Source: Richelia sinica FACHB-800 (GTDB taxonomy: Bacteria; Cyanobacteriota; Cyanobacteriia; Cyanobacteriales; Nostocaceae). From it: DNA of 64,000 bases. The position numbers and the translations under genes were made by a program. Below are positions 18,741 to 27,592 of the stretch, piece by piece. Under the pieces are notes generated by a model, which did not search any database, was not told the origin of the DNA, and worked only from the letters and a program-made list of their open reading frames with translations. The DNA is taken from the NCBI RefSeq assembly GCF_014698825.1, contig NZ_JACJTT010000001.1, positions 186,001 to 250,000 on the forward strand, written 5' to 3'. Numbering within the stretch: position 1 is the first letter of the stretch; every line of letters begins with the position of its first letter.

Positions 18741-19298
18741 ATGTTGAAACTTTATGGTGGCGCTTTTAGCCGTGCATCACTAATCAAATGGTATTTAGAG
18801 GAATTAAATATTCCCTATGAATTTGTTCTCCTAGACATGCAGGCAGGTGAACATCGTCAACCCGAATTTCTGAAAATCAACCCCATAGGAAAAGTCCCGG
18901 CAATTGTTGATGGTGATTTTCAACTATGGGAATCTGGGGCAATTTTACTTTATTTGACAGAGAAATATGGTCAAAAGCCTCTAACCACAGAAGAAAGAGC
19001 AATATTTACTCAATGGGTATTATTTGCTAATTCCACCCTAGCTACAGGGATTTTTGTAGAGAGCAATCGGGAGCGGGAAATGCCTCGCTTATTAACTCCC
19101 CTCAATGAAATTTTTGACAGACAACCGTTCATTACAGGCAATGAATTTACAGTTGCTGATGTGGCAGTAGGCTCAATTCTTGGTTATATTCCCATCATGC
19201 TGAAATTAGACTTGAGTGCTTATCCGGCCGTAGTGAAATATATTCAGCAAATTTCTGAGCGTCCTGCTTTTCAAAAAAGCATTGCTAATCGTGGTTAA
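18741..19298 (+). CDS. Glutathione S-transferase family protein
   Basis: 185 aa from ATG 18741, preceded by AGAGG at a good distance. The N-terminal thioredoxin-like domain begins MLKLYGGAFSRASLIKWYLEE and carries the glutathione-binding INPIGKVPAIVDGDFQLWESGAIL (cis-Pro and Glu-Ser). An all-alpha C-terminal domain includes the N-capping stretch FTVADVAVGSILGY. It presumably conjugates or reduces electrophiles with glutathione in the cytoplasm; the substrate class is unknown. It is a little shorter than the usual ~200-220 aa. Two hairpins follow the stop. Confidence 0.9.
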   Translation: MLKLYGGAFSRASLIKWYLEELNIPYEFVLLDMQAGEHRQPEFLKINPIGKVPAIVDGDFQLWESGAILLYLTEKYGQKPLTTEERAIFTQWVLFANSTLATGIFVESNREREMPRLLTPLNEIFDRQPFITGNEFTVADVAVGSILGYIPIMLKLDLSAYPAVVKYIQQISERPAFQKSIANRG

Positions 19299-19316
19299 TT
19301 AACTTGAGTTCAATGA

Positions 19317-19349
19317 TTGTAGAGAAGTTCCGGCGGAACTTCTCTACAA
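19317..19349. terminator. Long hairpin between convergent genes
   Basis: Perfect 15-bp arms (19317-19331 TTGTAGAGAAGTTCC and its complement 19335-19349) with a 3-nt loop GGC, 18 bases after the GST stop. There is no strong T tract. It is likely to act as a terminator or RNA-stabilising end, and its sequence belongs to the GTAGAGA palindrome family. Confidence 0.7.
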
Positions 19350-19362
19350 TTGTTTCTGATAT

Positions 19363-19398
19363 AAAAATAGGGACATTTAATTAACTGCCCCTATTTTT
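19363..19398. terminator. Second hairpin, probable bidirectional terminator
   Basis: 10-bp arms AAAAATAGGG / CCCTATTTTT with a 16-nt loop. The A-rich left arm and T-rich right arm give a U-run on either strand, fitting termination of both the GST gene and the convergent yajQ gene. Confidence 0.65.
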
Positions 19399-19478
19399 GA
19401 TATTTTTATGTGCTGAAAGATTTAGTTTTAACGAGAAGAAAAGATAACCAAGATATGCTTTTGTTTTCTCTGAAAAAA

Positions 19479-19970
19479 CTAACGATAATTTGTGAACTGT
19501 AAAGCTACAGGAAAATCTTCCTGTTTTAACCTTTGAATTACAGTTTGTAAATCGTCTTTAGCTTTAGCAGAAACACGCACAGCATCACCTTGAATAGAAG
19601 CTTGTACTTTTTTAAATTCGTCGCGAATTAATTTAGAAATTTGTTTAGCGATATCTTGGCTGATGCCTTTTTTCAGTTTGACTTCTTGACGAACACGATT
19701 ACCACTAGCTGATTCAGCTTTACCAAAATCAAAGATTTTTTGAGAGAGATTACGCTTGGCGGCTTTTTCTCGCAAAATGTTATTAACAGTATCTAAGGTA
19801 AATTCGCTATCAGTGGCAATGGTAATGGTTTCTTCTCCTAATTCCACAGAGGTTTGGGTATCTTTGAGGTCGTAGCGGCTTTTAACCTCACGCAAAACTT
19901 GATCAACTGCGTTGACTAATTCTTGTCTGTCAAAATCGCTCACAATATCAAAAGAATATGTAGAAGCCAT
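19479..19970 (-). CDS. yajQ: YajQ-family nucleotide-binding protein (UPF0234)
   Basis: 163 aa, the normal family length. It begins [23 protein letters not shown] and carries [14 protein letters not shown] and [21 protein letters not shown], all diagnostic of YajQ. The protein has two ferredoxin-like halves; homologues in other bacteria bind nucleotides, and some bind c-di-GMP and act as effectors. Given EAL-type signalling in this window, a c-di-GMP link is possible but not shown here. ATG start 19970. Confidence 0.95.
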   Translation of the reverse strand: MASTYSFDIVSDFDRQELVNAVDQVLREVKSRYDLKDTQTSVELGEETITIATDSEFTLDTVNNILREKAAKRNLSQKIFDFGKAESASGNRVRQEVKLKKGISQDIAKQISKLIRDEFKKVQASIQGDAVRVSAKAKDDLQTVIQRLKQEDFPVALQFTNYR

Positions 19971-20058
19971 AGCAAGTCGTGAATTACAGATGTTTAATTT
20001 GTGACTGAAAATGGGCGACAGGTGAAACTATATTATTTCTTGATACCCGTTCCTACCC

Positions 20059-20472
20059 TTAAATATGGATGATGCTGAGGTAGAAGAGAGTACCAGAGCT
20101 AAGGGAGCCGATGGCAAACATCAGAGAACGCAAAACAGGAATATTCAGAATATAGAATGTAGAGTATAGCAATCTAGAGACAACAAAAGCGATCGCTGCC
20201 AATGCCCCAAAGGGAGAATTCACACCAGTGACATAGGCCATCATAGCGGCAGCGGCAAAAATCATAAATGCCTCAAAGCTGTTTTGGTGGGCCCAAGTGG
20301 CTCTTTTTCCATAGTCAGGCAATTTATCAAACATCGCACGAGGAGCAGCGGTATCGTATCCTACTTGCGCTCTGGCATAACCTACCACCAAAAAGGGTAC
20401 ATAGATAAGTATGGCAGCAGCAGCGATCGCGTACAAAAAAATCTCAGGTGTAGAGAGTTGCAAAAGCGACAT
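20059..20472 (-). CDS. MAPEG-family membrane protein
   Basis: 137 aa, four predicted membrane helices (about 10-30, 63-82, 88-106, 115-135). The stretch RATWAHQNSFEAFMIFAAAAMMAYV with the conserved His-Asn-Glu region is typical of MAPEG (eicosanoid/glutathione metabolism) proteins in bacteria. Function in cyanobacteria is unclear; the family often binds glutathione at the membrane. I take ATG 20472 rather than the TTG one codon upstream. Confidence 0.85.
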   Translation of the reverse strand: MSLLQLSTPEIFLYAIAAAAILIYVPFLVVGYARAQVGYDTAAPRAMFDKLPDYGKRATWAHQNSFEAFMIFAAAAMMAYVTGVNSPFGALAAIAFVVSRLLYSTFYILNIPVLRSLMFAIGSLSSGTLFYLSIIHI

Positions 20473-20513
20473 CAACCTAAGTCCGTAAAGTTAATATTTT
20501 TGAATTTATGATT

Positions 20514-20556
20514 GGTAAAGGGTAAGGGGTAATTGAGAATCTTTTTACCCTTTACC
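20514..20556. terminator. Hairpin between SLOG-protein gene and MAPEG gene
   Basis: 11-bp arms GGTAAAGGGTA / TACCCTTTACC with a 21-nt loop, in the 136-bp gap downstream of the leftward gene ending at 20609. It is a plausible terminator, though it lies close to the next promoter. Confidence 0.45.
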
Positions 20557-20608
20557 CATTGAGAGTTTCCCATGTTGATCATTAGGTACGCAGGGAGTCT
20601 TTTTCACT

Positions 20609-21112
20609 TTAGTCAAAATAGAATAGTGTTACCACTTTTCTTTGTTCTTCAGCCTCTCCACAGGTTTGCAGTAGAGTCCGACTATCGTGAAAAGCAAAGC
20701 AAATCAACTGCTGACAACGGGAAACAATCTCTTTGTTACACAGGTAACTAGCCTCAGCTAAGGAAAGGTTATCATTGCTGGGATTTTCTACCAAATGCAT
20801 CACTTGCTCTAATTGCTGGCGCGATTCATAGGGCTGGCGTTCCAAGCTTTGGGGCAAAATCACCGTCAGCAAGTTCGGATCTGCCCTTGTTGCGCCTTTA
20901 ATAGCGGCTGAGTTGGTTCCTGTAGCACCAGAGGTAATGATGCGATTACCCGCTAAAACTAGGGCGTATGTCATCATTTCAATGAGATTCTGATGCGTAA
21001 TTGGCACATGACGGGAACCCAACAAAGCGATTCGTTTGGAACCAGTTTGTTGGATTGTCGCCAGCTCTTGCGCTAATGTATCGAGGTTAATTGTGTCTAT
21101 TGACTGGCTCAA
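20609..21112 (-). CDS. SLOG/DprA-like Rossmann-fold protein
   Basis: 167 aa. It has the SLOG-superfamily pattern: an initial strand RIALLGSRHVP, then ALVLAGNRIITSGATGTNSAAIKGA and LTVILPQSLERQP, as in DprA and nucleotide-binding LOG-type proteins. It lacks DprA's other domains, so a DNA-processing role is not supported; it probably binds a nucleotide ligand. The start is a TTG at 21112 with no good ribosome site; no ATG is available before the fold begins. Confidence 0.75.
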   Translation of the reverse strand: MSQSIDTINLDTLAQELATIQQTGSKRIALLGSRHVPITHQNLIEMMTYALVLAGNRIITSGATGTNSAAIKGATRADPNLLTVILPQSLERQPYESRQQLEQVMHLVENPSNDNLSLAEASYLCNKEIVSRCQQLICFAFHDSRTLLQTCGEAEEQRKVVTLFYFD

Positions 21113-22205
21113 AGATGGAGATAATTCAGATTAAACAACCCAGATATTCTATCAGAGAGTGTGTAGATACGATGCTAACTAGAGTTACATATTGCTACAG
21201 ATTCTTACTCAAATTCTGCATTTTGCCTAATTCCTATTAGCAATATTACCTGCACATCTGATTTCTCTACTTTTTGAATGTACAGATGTGACAACACTTT
21301 TGCTCTTACACCTGGGAGTTGCATAATTAGGTCAAGCTGTTTGGTCTAGTCCACAAGTGTGTTATGCAACCGAGATGTAGTTTAGCTGATTAATTACATA
21401 GCAGGTGGCAGCAAATCAGTTGTTTAGAGATGTTTCCCTAGAGCATCTCTTCGATGGCCAATCCTAAATATTCGGTACTAAATTATACTTAAAGTCCAGT
21501 AGACAATAAGTGAAAGTCGTAATTTATATCATGTGGAAAAACCCTAATGATTTTTCCCTTGATCAATCTTGATAGCTGAATACCAAACGGAAATTTATGG
21601 ATTGGTCTGGCTATCTTGCTGATTTTGTGTCAAGACGAAAACTGGATGATGAGCACTGGGGGTTTTTACAGAAGTATTGTTGGAAGTAGACCAACCTATT
21701 TCTGCAAATAAACTCAAGCTAAATGTTAGGAATGAGGCTAGTAATAATTTTTCTAACATCGGTTTACCCCCGTAAAATCATTCACTCATCACCGAATACT
21801 GCTTTATTTGACGGTTTATCTAATTTAAATTTAGGCGATCATTTAGTTAACAGCCAGTGACTTCAATATAACAAGCTTGTGATCTTCATCACAATTCGTA
21901 GATTTACTGCTGTTTTAGCCTGGTATGCTCTGTTGATCAATATTTTTCTTTAGTTTTACCATTATTTACTTATATTCACTTTCAGTATTTTTACTTTATA
22001 AAAATCAATATTAATTGTAGACACGCTGGTATATGGCAATTTTGCCCACCTCATGAAAATATTTAATTGGCAATTCCTCTACCACATGATAGATAGAAAA
22101 CCTATTCCAACTGATTGATGAAAGTACCAGAAAAAAGCGCAGTAATTAAATTATTGGCTTGAATAAATTTGGAATTATCTTGGTATTTAGTGGGGGAATA
22201 CAAAA
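21113..22205. other. Long intergenic region with one small candidate gene
   Basis: About 1.1 kb between divergent genes. It contains a 54-codon candidate on the minus strand (listed) and a short hairpin AGAGATG / CATCTCT (21426-21450). The last 400 bases before the stress-protein gene are very AT-rich and must hold its promoter. No tRNA or known riboswitch recognised. Confidence 0.45.
21595..21759 (-). CDS. Candidate small exported peptide (54 aa)
   Basis: ATG 21759 to TAA 21595. A signal-peptide-like start (MLEKLLLASFLTFSLSLFAE) is followed by a polar Ser/Thr/Gln/Asn-rich tail ending DSQTNP. A GGGGGT stretch upstream of the ATG could serve as ribosome site. No family is recognised. Support rests on the hydrophobic leader, the ribosome site and its isolation in a large gap, so this is a candidate only. 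Confidence 0.45.
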   Translation of the reverse strand: MLEKLLLASFLTFSLSLFAEIGWSTSNNTSVKTPSAHHPVFVLTQNQQDSQTNP

Positions 22206-23237
22206 ATGGTTATCGATGTACGTAGACGTGCGGTAGGGGTATTTCCCCATCATAGGAATGCTGAACAAGCATTGCAGGAATTAAAAACTTCAGGCTTCCC
22301 GATGGAAAGAGTTTCTGTGATTGCCAAAGACGCAAATCATAAGCGAGATTTAGCAGGAACTGAAGTCAAGGAAAAGGTTGGCAATAAAGCCGATGAAGGA
22401 GCGAAAGTTGGTGCAGTTTCTGGTGGTGCACTGGGTGGTTTAACAGGCTTATTAATTGGTTTAGGCAGTTTGGCTATTCCGGGAGTGGGGCCAATTATGT
22501 TGGCAGGTGCAACAGCAACTGCTCTAGCTACAACCCTTGCTGGTGCGGGTATAGGTGCAGCCGCAGGTGGGTTAATTGGAGCTTTAATTGGTTTGGGAAT
22601 TCCAGAAGAAAGAGCGAGAGTTTATAACGAACGAGTTCAACGAGGAGATTATTTAGTAATTATTGATGGCACAGAAGCAGAAATTGAGAGAGCGCAAGGG
22701 ATTCTTCATCGTCGGGGAATTGAGGAATTTGAGGTTTATGATGCTCCACGAACCCAACATGTAGCTAGTGATGTTGTTCACTCTGATGTCAACCATCACA
22801 GACATGCAATTGGTTACTTTTCCCTCTTACCTGATGCGGAAGCAGCAATTAATGAATTACGAAATGTCGGTTTTCCCTTGAGTCAAATTTCCTTAATTCA
22901 TCGGGAACGGCCCCAGAGAAGTAGTTTTGCGGGAGTTCATGTGAGCGATCGCTTTGACCCCATCACTTTAGGTCTTCCTGATCAACGTAGTCAATTCTAT
23001 CATCAGCGCATCCATCTAGGTGACTATATTGTCATCGTCAGTGGCACACAAGCAGAAATTAATCAAGCAGAAACTATCCTCAAACGCTCAGGAATTCATG
23101 ACTTTGCTCTATTGGATGGTCACGATGTAGGTAGTCCTACCCTGGAGACACCAGTTAGAACCACAGAAACAGTTCCCACCAACTACACGAATGAACCTTC
23201 TGTAGTGATTATTGACCGACGAGAAGGTGTGGTTTAA
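22206..23237 (+). CDS. General-stress-protein-type membrane-associated protein with duplicated domain
   Basis: 343 aa. The N-terminal domain (about 8-50, AVGVFPHHRNAEQALQELKTSGFPMERVSVIAKD) resembles general stress protein 17M/YflT-type modules. A Gly/Ala-rich hydrophobic hairpin (about 75-145, glycine-zipper-like GALGGLTGLLIGLG ... GAAAGGLIGALIG) follows, then the unit RVYNERVQRGDYLVIIDGTEAEIERAQGIL. Both outer units recur at about 198-290 (AIGYFSLLPDAEAAINEL; FYHQRIHLGDYIVIVSGTQAEI) without the hydrophobic hairpin, showing an internal duplication. It probably sits at a membrane under stress; the exact role is unknown. It heads a run of stress or envelope genes. Confidence 0.8.
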   Translation: MVIDVRRRAVGVFPHHRNAEQALQELKTSGFPMERVSVIAKDANHKRDLAGTEVKEKVGNKADEGAKVGAVSGGALGGLTGLLIGLGSLAIPGVGPIMLAGATATALATTLAGAGIGAAAGGLIGALIGLGIPEERARVYNERVQRGDYLVIIDGTEAEIERAQGILHRRGIEEFEVYDAPRTQHVASDVVHSDVNHHRHAIGYFSLLPDAEAAINELRNVGFPLSQISLIHRERPQRSSFAGVHVSDRFDPITLGLPDQRSQFYHQRIHLGDYIVIVSGTQAEINQAETILKRSGIHDFALLDGHDVGSPTLETPVRTTETVPTNYTNEPSVVIIDRREGVV

Positions 23238-23573
23238 CTTTAATCTTCAATCATTGGTCTAGGAGTAAAAGTTACAATTACAGCAGGTTCTCAACTTTCT
23301 CAAGCTAATTATTTCATCAATTGATCATCAAAATTAATCAATAATCAATATTTATAGGGTGGGCAAAATACCCACCCTCATACACCTAGAAGAAATTTAC
23401 TGGAATTTACAATTTTTTCTGCTCACATATTGATACCAATCTCATCGAATTGTCGCCAAAAATTTTTTAAATATTTACTAAGAAAGAAAGTAGATTTTTT
23501 ATCTCGACACACCATAAATAATGTTTGCCGCTTTTTTATAGATATAAAACTCTTATTTCTTCAACTGAAATCC
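23238..23573. other. Intergenic region with terminator-like hairpin
   Basis: About 335 bases between the stress-protein gene and the BON lipoprotein gene. A hairpin with 8-bp arms AGGGTGGG / CCCACCCT and a 7-nt loop (23356-23378) probably ends the upstream transcript. The open frame reading through 23430-23573 in phase with the lipoprotein gene lacks features and I treat it as leader. Confidence 0.6.
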
Positions 23574-24035
23574 ATGAACAAGCTAAAACTATTCTTAATT
23601 ACTTCTGTGTTACTTGTAGGTACAGTTGCCTGTGAAAATCCATCTAAAACCACTACCTCTGCGCCTAACTCTCAAGATAACACAGCCGTAAATCCAGATG
23701 TACGAACCAGAGAAGCAGCCCAATCAGATGCTCAAAGTGATGTTCGCAGAAGACAACTAAATTCAGATATTCGTGCTCGTGAAGAGCGTAATAATAATGA
23801 TGGTGGTAGTACCACCAGAGCATCTACAGACTTAGCTAGTGAAGTGCGCTCGAAATTAGAGGCTAACATTCCTGATGGACAACTAACAGTTAATGCTACA
23901 GATAATGGTGATGTTACAGTTTTAGGAACTGTGAATAATCAGGAGCAATTGGCAAAAATTGAACCCTTAGCCAAAGAAATTAAAGGCGTAAGAAATGTAA
24001 TTGTTAAAGCTTCTATTGCTCAACCCAAAAGCTAA
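23574..24035 (+). CDS. BON-domain lipoprotein
   Basis: 153 aa from ATG 23574. A lipoprotein signal (MNKLKLFLITSVLLVGTVAC, lipobox GTVAC) is followed by a low-complexity polar linker with repeated Asp/Arg segments, then a BON domain at about 90-150 (LASEVRSKLEANIPDGQLTVNATDNGDVTVLGTVNNQEQLAKIEPLAKEIKGVRNVIVKA). BON domains bind phospholipid surfaces and occur in envelope-stress proteins such as OsmY. The upstream in-frame extension to 23430 would bury the signal peptide, so I reject it. Confidence 0.88.
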   Translation: MNKLKLFLITSVLLVGTVACENPSKTTTSAPNSQDNTAVNPDVRTREAAQSDAQSDVRRRQLNSDIRAREERNNNDGGSTTRASTDLASEVRSKLEANIPDGQLTVNATDNGDVTVLGTVNNQEQLAKIEPLAKEIKGVRNVIVKASIAQPKS

Positions 24036-24271
24036 TACAATTGCCAATTAACATAGCCAAAATCCTATTCTCAGTCTCGAATTTACCATCCGCAGGATAA
24101 TTTACCTCTAGGAAAAACATAACTGTGCTCAGTCAACCATGAATAAAAGCTTTATCAATCAAGAAGCTTGGGATTTTTCACACTTGATTGAGGATTCCTA
24201 TAGGAATTTTGAGTCTAGACTGATATATTTATTTACGTCCAGTAACTTCACAAAACTGTTGTCCTTGCCGA

Positions 24272-24715
24272 ATGACAAACATTATGGAACCTCAAGAACA
24301 GCAAACAGTATCAGTTAATTCAGGTTCACAGCAAGGTATTTTAGACCTTGACGGCGTAGAAACAGCAAACTTGCCAAAGCTGCCTCCAGCTACTGCACCT
24401 GAATCTCAATGGCAGCAAATTTTCGGGCAGATTACAGATTTCTTAGATAAGTTGCCTGATTACATAGGTGGCCTTTTTAATAACAACAAGCAGGCGCTAT
24501 TGACCTTTTTTCTAATTCTGTCCGCACTGATTACTGTCAGAGTAGTTCTGGCATTGCTCAGTGCTGTGAATAGTATTCCCCTGCTAGAGCCAACTTTTGA
24601 GATGATTGGCTTGGGTTATGCGATTTGGTTTAGTTTCCGGTATCTTCTTAAATCTGAGAACCGTCGAGAACTAGTGGATAAATTTAGCTGGTTAAAACAA
24701 CAAACTTTGGGTTAG
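24272..24715 (+). CDS. CAAD-domain thylakoid protein (CURT1-type)
   Basis: 147 aa: a polar N-terminal ~55 residues, then a CAAD domain with a pre-membrane amphipathic helix (IFGQITDFLDKLPDYIGGLF), two membrane helices (about 75-95 and 105-122) and a terminal amphipathic helix (ENRRELVDKFSWLKQQTLG). In cyanobacteria this domain occurs appended to aminoacyl-tRNA synthetases and as stand-alone CURT1 proteins that curve thylakoid membranes. Being stand-alone, the CURT1-like role is favoured. ATG 24272; a second ATG at 24284 is possible. A textbook terminator follows. Confidence 0.85.
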   Translation: MTNIMEPQEQQTVSVNSGSQQGILDLDGVETANLPKLPPATAPESQWQQIFGQITDFLDKLPDYIGGLFNNNKQALLTFFLILSALITVRVVLALLSAVNSIPLLEPTFEMIGLGYAIWFSFRYLLKSENRRELVDKFSWLKQQTLG

Positions 24716-24761
24716 TGATTTCCTGAGATTTGTAGTTTAACTTAATTATTAACAGCTATTA

Positions 24762-24790
24762 AAGGTGGGTGTATCCCACCTTATTTTTTT
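24762..24790 (+). terminator. Rho-independent-type terminator after the CAAD gene
   Basis: 8-bp arms AAGGTGGG / CCCACCTT with a 5-nt loop, followed by a T-rich run (TATTTTTTTATAT), 46 bases after the stop codon. Confidence 0.85.
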
Positions 24791-24921
24791 ATATATCTTT
24801 AGCAAGAAACATACAGGCTTTTTTATAAAAATGCAATTCTTTAGATAGTTTATTGATAGAAAAAAAGCGCATAATCTAGTTATTGAGGTTATTTAATCAC
24901 TAATTGTAGGAAACTGGTAAT

Positions 24922-25296
24922 ATGTCTAATCAAGCCAATATAGATACTTATGATCGGGGAATCATTCCCGCCGAAACAGCAGCACGCAAAGAAAGAGAAG
25001 GGGATAAATATAAACACCTTCCGGGAGAAGAAAATCAACCGAATGCCTTGACTGATGACCAAACTAATGCAGAAAGTATCCGCACTACCGATGGTTACAC
25101 TGTAGATAAAGAAGGTTTATTGAACAATTATGCTGTGGAACCAGAAATGTACTTTGAAGTGCCAGGAGATGCTAGAGAAGAAGCAGCAGTAGATGTTGCT
25201 AACCGTGCTGAAGAAATAGAAGAAGTGAATGAGGATAAAACTGGTCAATTAACAGAAATTGACGATATTAGAGGCAAAGGACAGGGAATAGTTTAG
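24922..25296 (+). CDS. Hydrophilic acidic hypothetical protein
   Basis: 124 aa, rich in Glu, Asp, Asn and Gly, with no hydrophobic segment and probably largely disordered. Recognisable stretches are SNQANIDTYDRGIIPAETAARKEREGDKYKHLPGEE and AEEIEEVNEDKTGQLTEIDDIRG. The composition resembles desiccation- or stress-associated hydrophilins, and the neighbours (stress protein, BON lipoprotein, CAAD protein) fit that, but no function is proven. ATG start. Its stop is one base from the stop of the convergent lipid-kinase gene. Confidence 0.75.
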   Translation: MSNQANIDTYDRGIIPAETAARKEREGDKYKHLPGEENQPNALTDDQTNAESIRTTDGYTVDKEGLLNNYAVEPEMYFEVPGDAREEAAVDVANRAEEIEEVNEDKTGQLTEIDDIRGKGQGIV

Positions 25297-25297
25297 T

Positions 25298-26272
25298 TTA
25301 ATTACTCTCAGGGGCATTTTTTATTTCCACAGTTAAATTTGGCAATCCTGCTAATTTTTCTGTGGGTTTATTTTCCTCAATTAGTGGTACAAATACCCTC
25401 AAACCAGAGGGAATACATTGAATCTCTATAGGAGTAGTACCAATTATTTCTCCATCTAAAACAACTTTTTGGGGTGGGTCAGTGTGAATTTTAAATTGGT
25501 TAGCGCGAAGATAGCCAATGTCGTCCCGTTCAGCGGGATTCCCTGTAGAAGCTGTTTGAAATAAATGGAACGTAGCAGCGATCGCTCCTGCCTTACTTGC
25601 TGGTGCTACAATCGTTAAATCTAATAATCCATCATCAACAATAATCCCTGCTGGGCCTTGGGCTAAAACAGAAGTCGGGGGTGCGGCATTTGCCACTGTC
25701 ACGGCTGCTGCGGTTGTTTTTACTACCTTATCCTGGGTTTCGATTTCCACATCAAAATACTGCAAATTTCTCAACTCCCGAATACCAGCCAAAAGATAGG
25801 CAATGATTCCCAATCGATTTTTTGCTTCTCGGTCAGCTTGTTCTATGGTTTCTGCCTCAAAACCAATCCCTGCTAATAAAACCATTGGCTGACCATTACA
25901 GCTACCAACATCTACAGTCCTTGTAGTGCCTTGCAATATTGTTCTACAAGCATCAGCAATGGTATCAGGAATACCTAATGCAGTGGCAAAGGCATTTGCT
26001 GTGCCTCTGGCTATAATTCCCAAGGGTATTTCTGTATTAATCAGGGCTGCGGCTACTGCGGAAATAGTACCATCACCCCCAGACGCTAGGACTGCATCTA
26101 CCCCCCTTTTCACCGCTGTATGGGCAAGTTCATCTGCATCAACTTCTTCAGTAGTGAGATAAATTTCTAAATCAATTTCTGGCTGTAAAATTGCCCGAAT
26201 TTCTTCTAGTTCTAATTCTGAGTTTCCCTGACCTGCAACTGGATTAAAAATTAAGCAAGCGGAACGATTCAT
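25298..26272 (-). CDS. Diacylglycerol/lipid kinase family protein (YegS/BmrU type)
   Basis: 324 aa, the usual family length. The N-terminal catalytic domain has NPVAGQGN at about 10-17, the nucleotide motif GGDGT at 65-69, and PLGIIARGTANAFATALGIP, which together define the lipid/DAG kinase fold. A beta-sandwich C-terminal domain ends near residue 300 (VVLDGEIIGTTPIEIQCIPSGLRVFVP). It phosphorylates a lipid head group, probably diacylglycerol or a related lipid, at the inner membrane face; the substrate is not determinable here. ATG start. Confidence 0.9.
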   Translation of the reverse strand: MNRSACLIFNPVAGQGNSELELEEIRAILQPEIDLEIYLTTEEVDADELAHTAVKRGVDAVLASGGDGTISAVAAALINTEIPLGIIARGTANAFATALGIPDTIADACRTILQGTTRTVDVGSCNGQPMVLLAGIGFEAETIEQADREAKNRLGIIAYLLAGIRELRNLQYFDVEIETQDKVVKTTAAAVTVANAAPPTSVLAQGPAGIIVDDGLLDLTIVAPASKAGAIAATFHLFQTASTGNPAERDDIGYLRANQFKIHTDPPQKVVLDGEIIGTTPIEIQCIPSGLRVFVPLIEENKPTEKLAGLPNLTVEIKNAPESN

Positions 26273-26441
26273 AATAATTCAATTTTCGTTTTAGTTATTT
26301 TGATATTATTTTTTACTTAGCAATCTAAAAATAACTGTATTGGGATGATAAAAATCAGCTACATCACAGGTGAATTTTATATTTATAATCTAAGTCAGAT
26401 TTTTTCGCTTCTCTCTAGGGATAGGTTTAAACTGGACAACA

Positions 26442-27560
26442 GTGAATGAATTTTCAATTGACAAGTCAATTATGGAACGTCCAATTTTATATATAGCAAT
26501 TACAAATCATGGTTTTGGTCATGGGACGCGCACTGCTTCCATCGCAGCCACGATTCAAAAATTGTGCCCAGATGTATTGTTAATCTTAGTAACTACTGCC
26601 CCCCGTTGGTTACTAGAGTCATATATAGAAGGAGATTTTATTCACCGTCCACGGGCCTTTGATTTAGGTGTAGTTCAAACCGATAGCTTGAATATGGATA
26701 AAGGTGCAACTATAGACAAGTTGAGGAAAATTCAAAAAAATCAAAATTCTTTAATTGCGTCAGAAGTAAACTTTATTCGCCAAAATCGGGTGAATTTAAT
26801 TTTAGCCGACATTCCCTTTTTAGCTGCGGGATTTGCTCAAGCTGCCAATATTCCCTGTTGGATGGTGAGTAATTTTGGTTGGGATTTTATTTACCGCAAT
26901 TGGGGAGAGGAATTTACAGAAATAGCTGATTGGATTAGTAATTGGTATAGTCAGTGCGATCGCTTGTTTCGTTTTCCCTTTGCTGAACCTATGTCAGCTT
27001 TCCCTAATATAACAGATGTAGGGTTAACAGGCGGCACTCCCCGCTTCTCTCCTGACGAATTACGCACCACTTGGGGAATAACTAAACCTCCAGAGAAAAC
27101 CATCCTACTCACCTTCGGGGGTTTGGGTTTGCAGCAAATACCCTATGAAAATCTCAGACACTTTGCTGATTGGCAATTTATCACCTTTGATACCTCAACA
27201 CCAGATTTAGCCAACATCGTCAAAATTACTAACCGTCAATATCGTCCAGTTGATTTCATGCCCATTTGTGGGAGAATAGTTTCCAAACCTGGTTATGGAA
27301 CATTTGCAGAAGCCACAAGGTTGGGAACACCCATCGTCACCATCCCCCGTGATGACTTTGCAGAAGCGCCTTTTCTCATTGCCGGAATTCAGAATTACAA
27401 CCATCATCAAATCATCACCCCAGCAGAGTTTTTTCAAGGAAATTGGGATTTTCTTCATCATTCACCCCAACCACCCCAACAAACCGAACCCATCGCTAAG
27501 GATGGAAATCACACAATTGCTGAAGCAGTGATAAATTATTTCCAGAGCAATTCTTTATAA
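26442..27560 (+). CDS. GT-B glycosyltransferase-like protein
   Basis: About 372 aa. The N-terminal motif LYIAITNHGFGHGTRTASIAATIQ and the C-terminal donor-site-like FMPICGRIVSKPGYGTFAEATRLGTPIVTIPR resemble MurG/UDP-glycosyltransferase-fold enzymes. There is no membrane helix. Donor and acceptor are unknown. The listed start is GTG 26442; ATG 26472 (MERPILYIAI) lies directly before the first strand and is at least as likely. It is followed 32 bases later by the YjbQ gene, probably in the same transcript. Confidence 0.75.
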   Translation: MNEFSIDKSIMERPILYIAITNHGFGHGTRTASIAATIQKLCPDVLLILVTTAPRWLLESYIEGDFIHRPRAFDLGVVQTDSLNMDKGATIDKLRKIQKNQNSLIASEVNFIRQNRVNLILADIPFLAAGFAQAANIPCWMVSNFGWDFIYRNWGEEFTEIADWISNWYSQCDRLFRFPFAEPMSAFPNITDVGLTGGTPRFSPDELRTTWGITKPPEKTILLTFGGLGLQQIPYENLRHFADWQFITFDTSTPDLANIVKITNRQYRPVDFMPICGRIVSKPGYGTFAEATRLGTPIVTIPRDDFAEAPFLIAGIQNYNHHQIITPAEFFQGNWDFLHHSPQPPQQTEPIAKDGNHTIAEAVINYFQSNSL

Positions 27561-27592
27561 GCAGACACTGAATCAATCACATCAAATTGCTG

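Noticed and set aside
20609-21112. Interpretation as DprA (DNA uptake)
   Set aside because: Only the Rossmann-like core is present, and the flanking DprA domains and competence neighbours are missing.
24139-24318. 59-aa frame MNKSFINQEAWDFSHL... before and into the CAAD gene
   Set aside because: Overlaps the start of a well-supported gene in another frame, without ribosome site or recognisable family.
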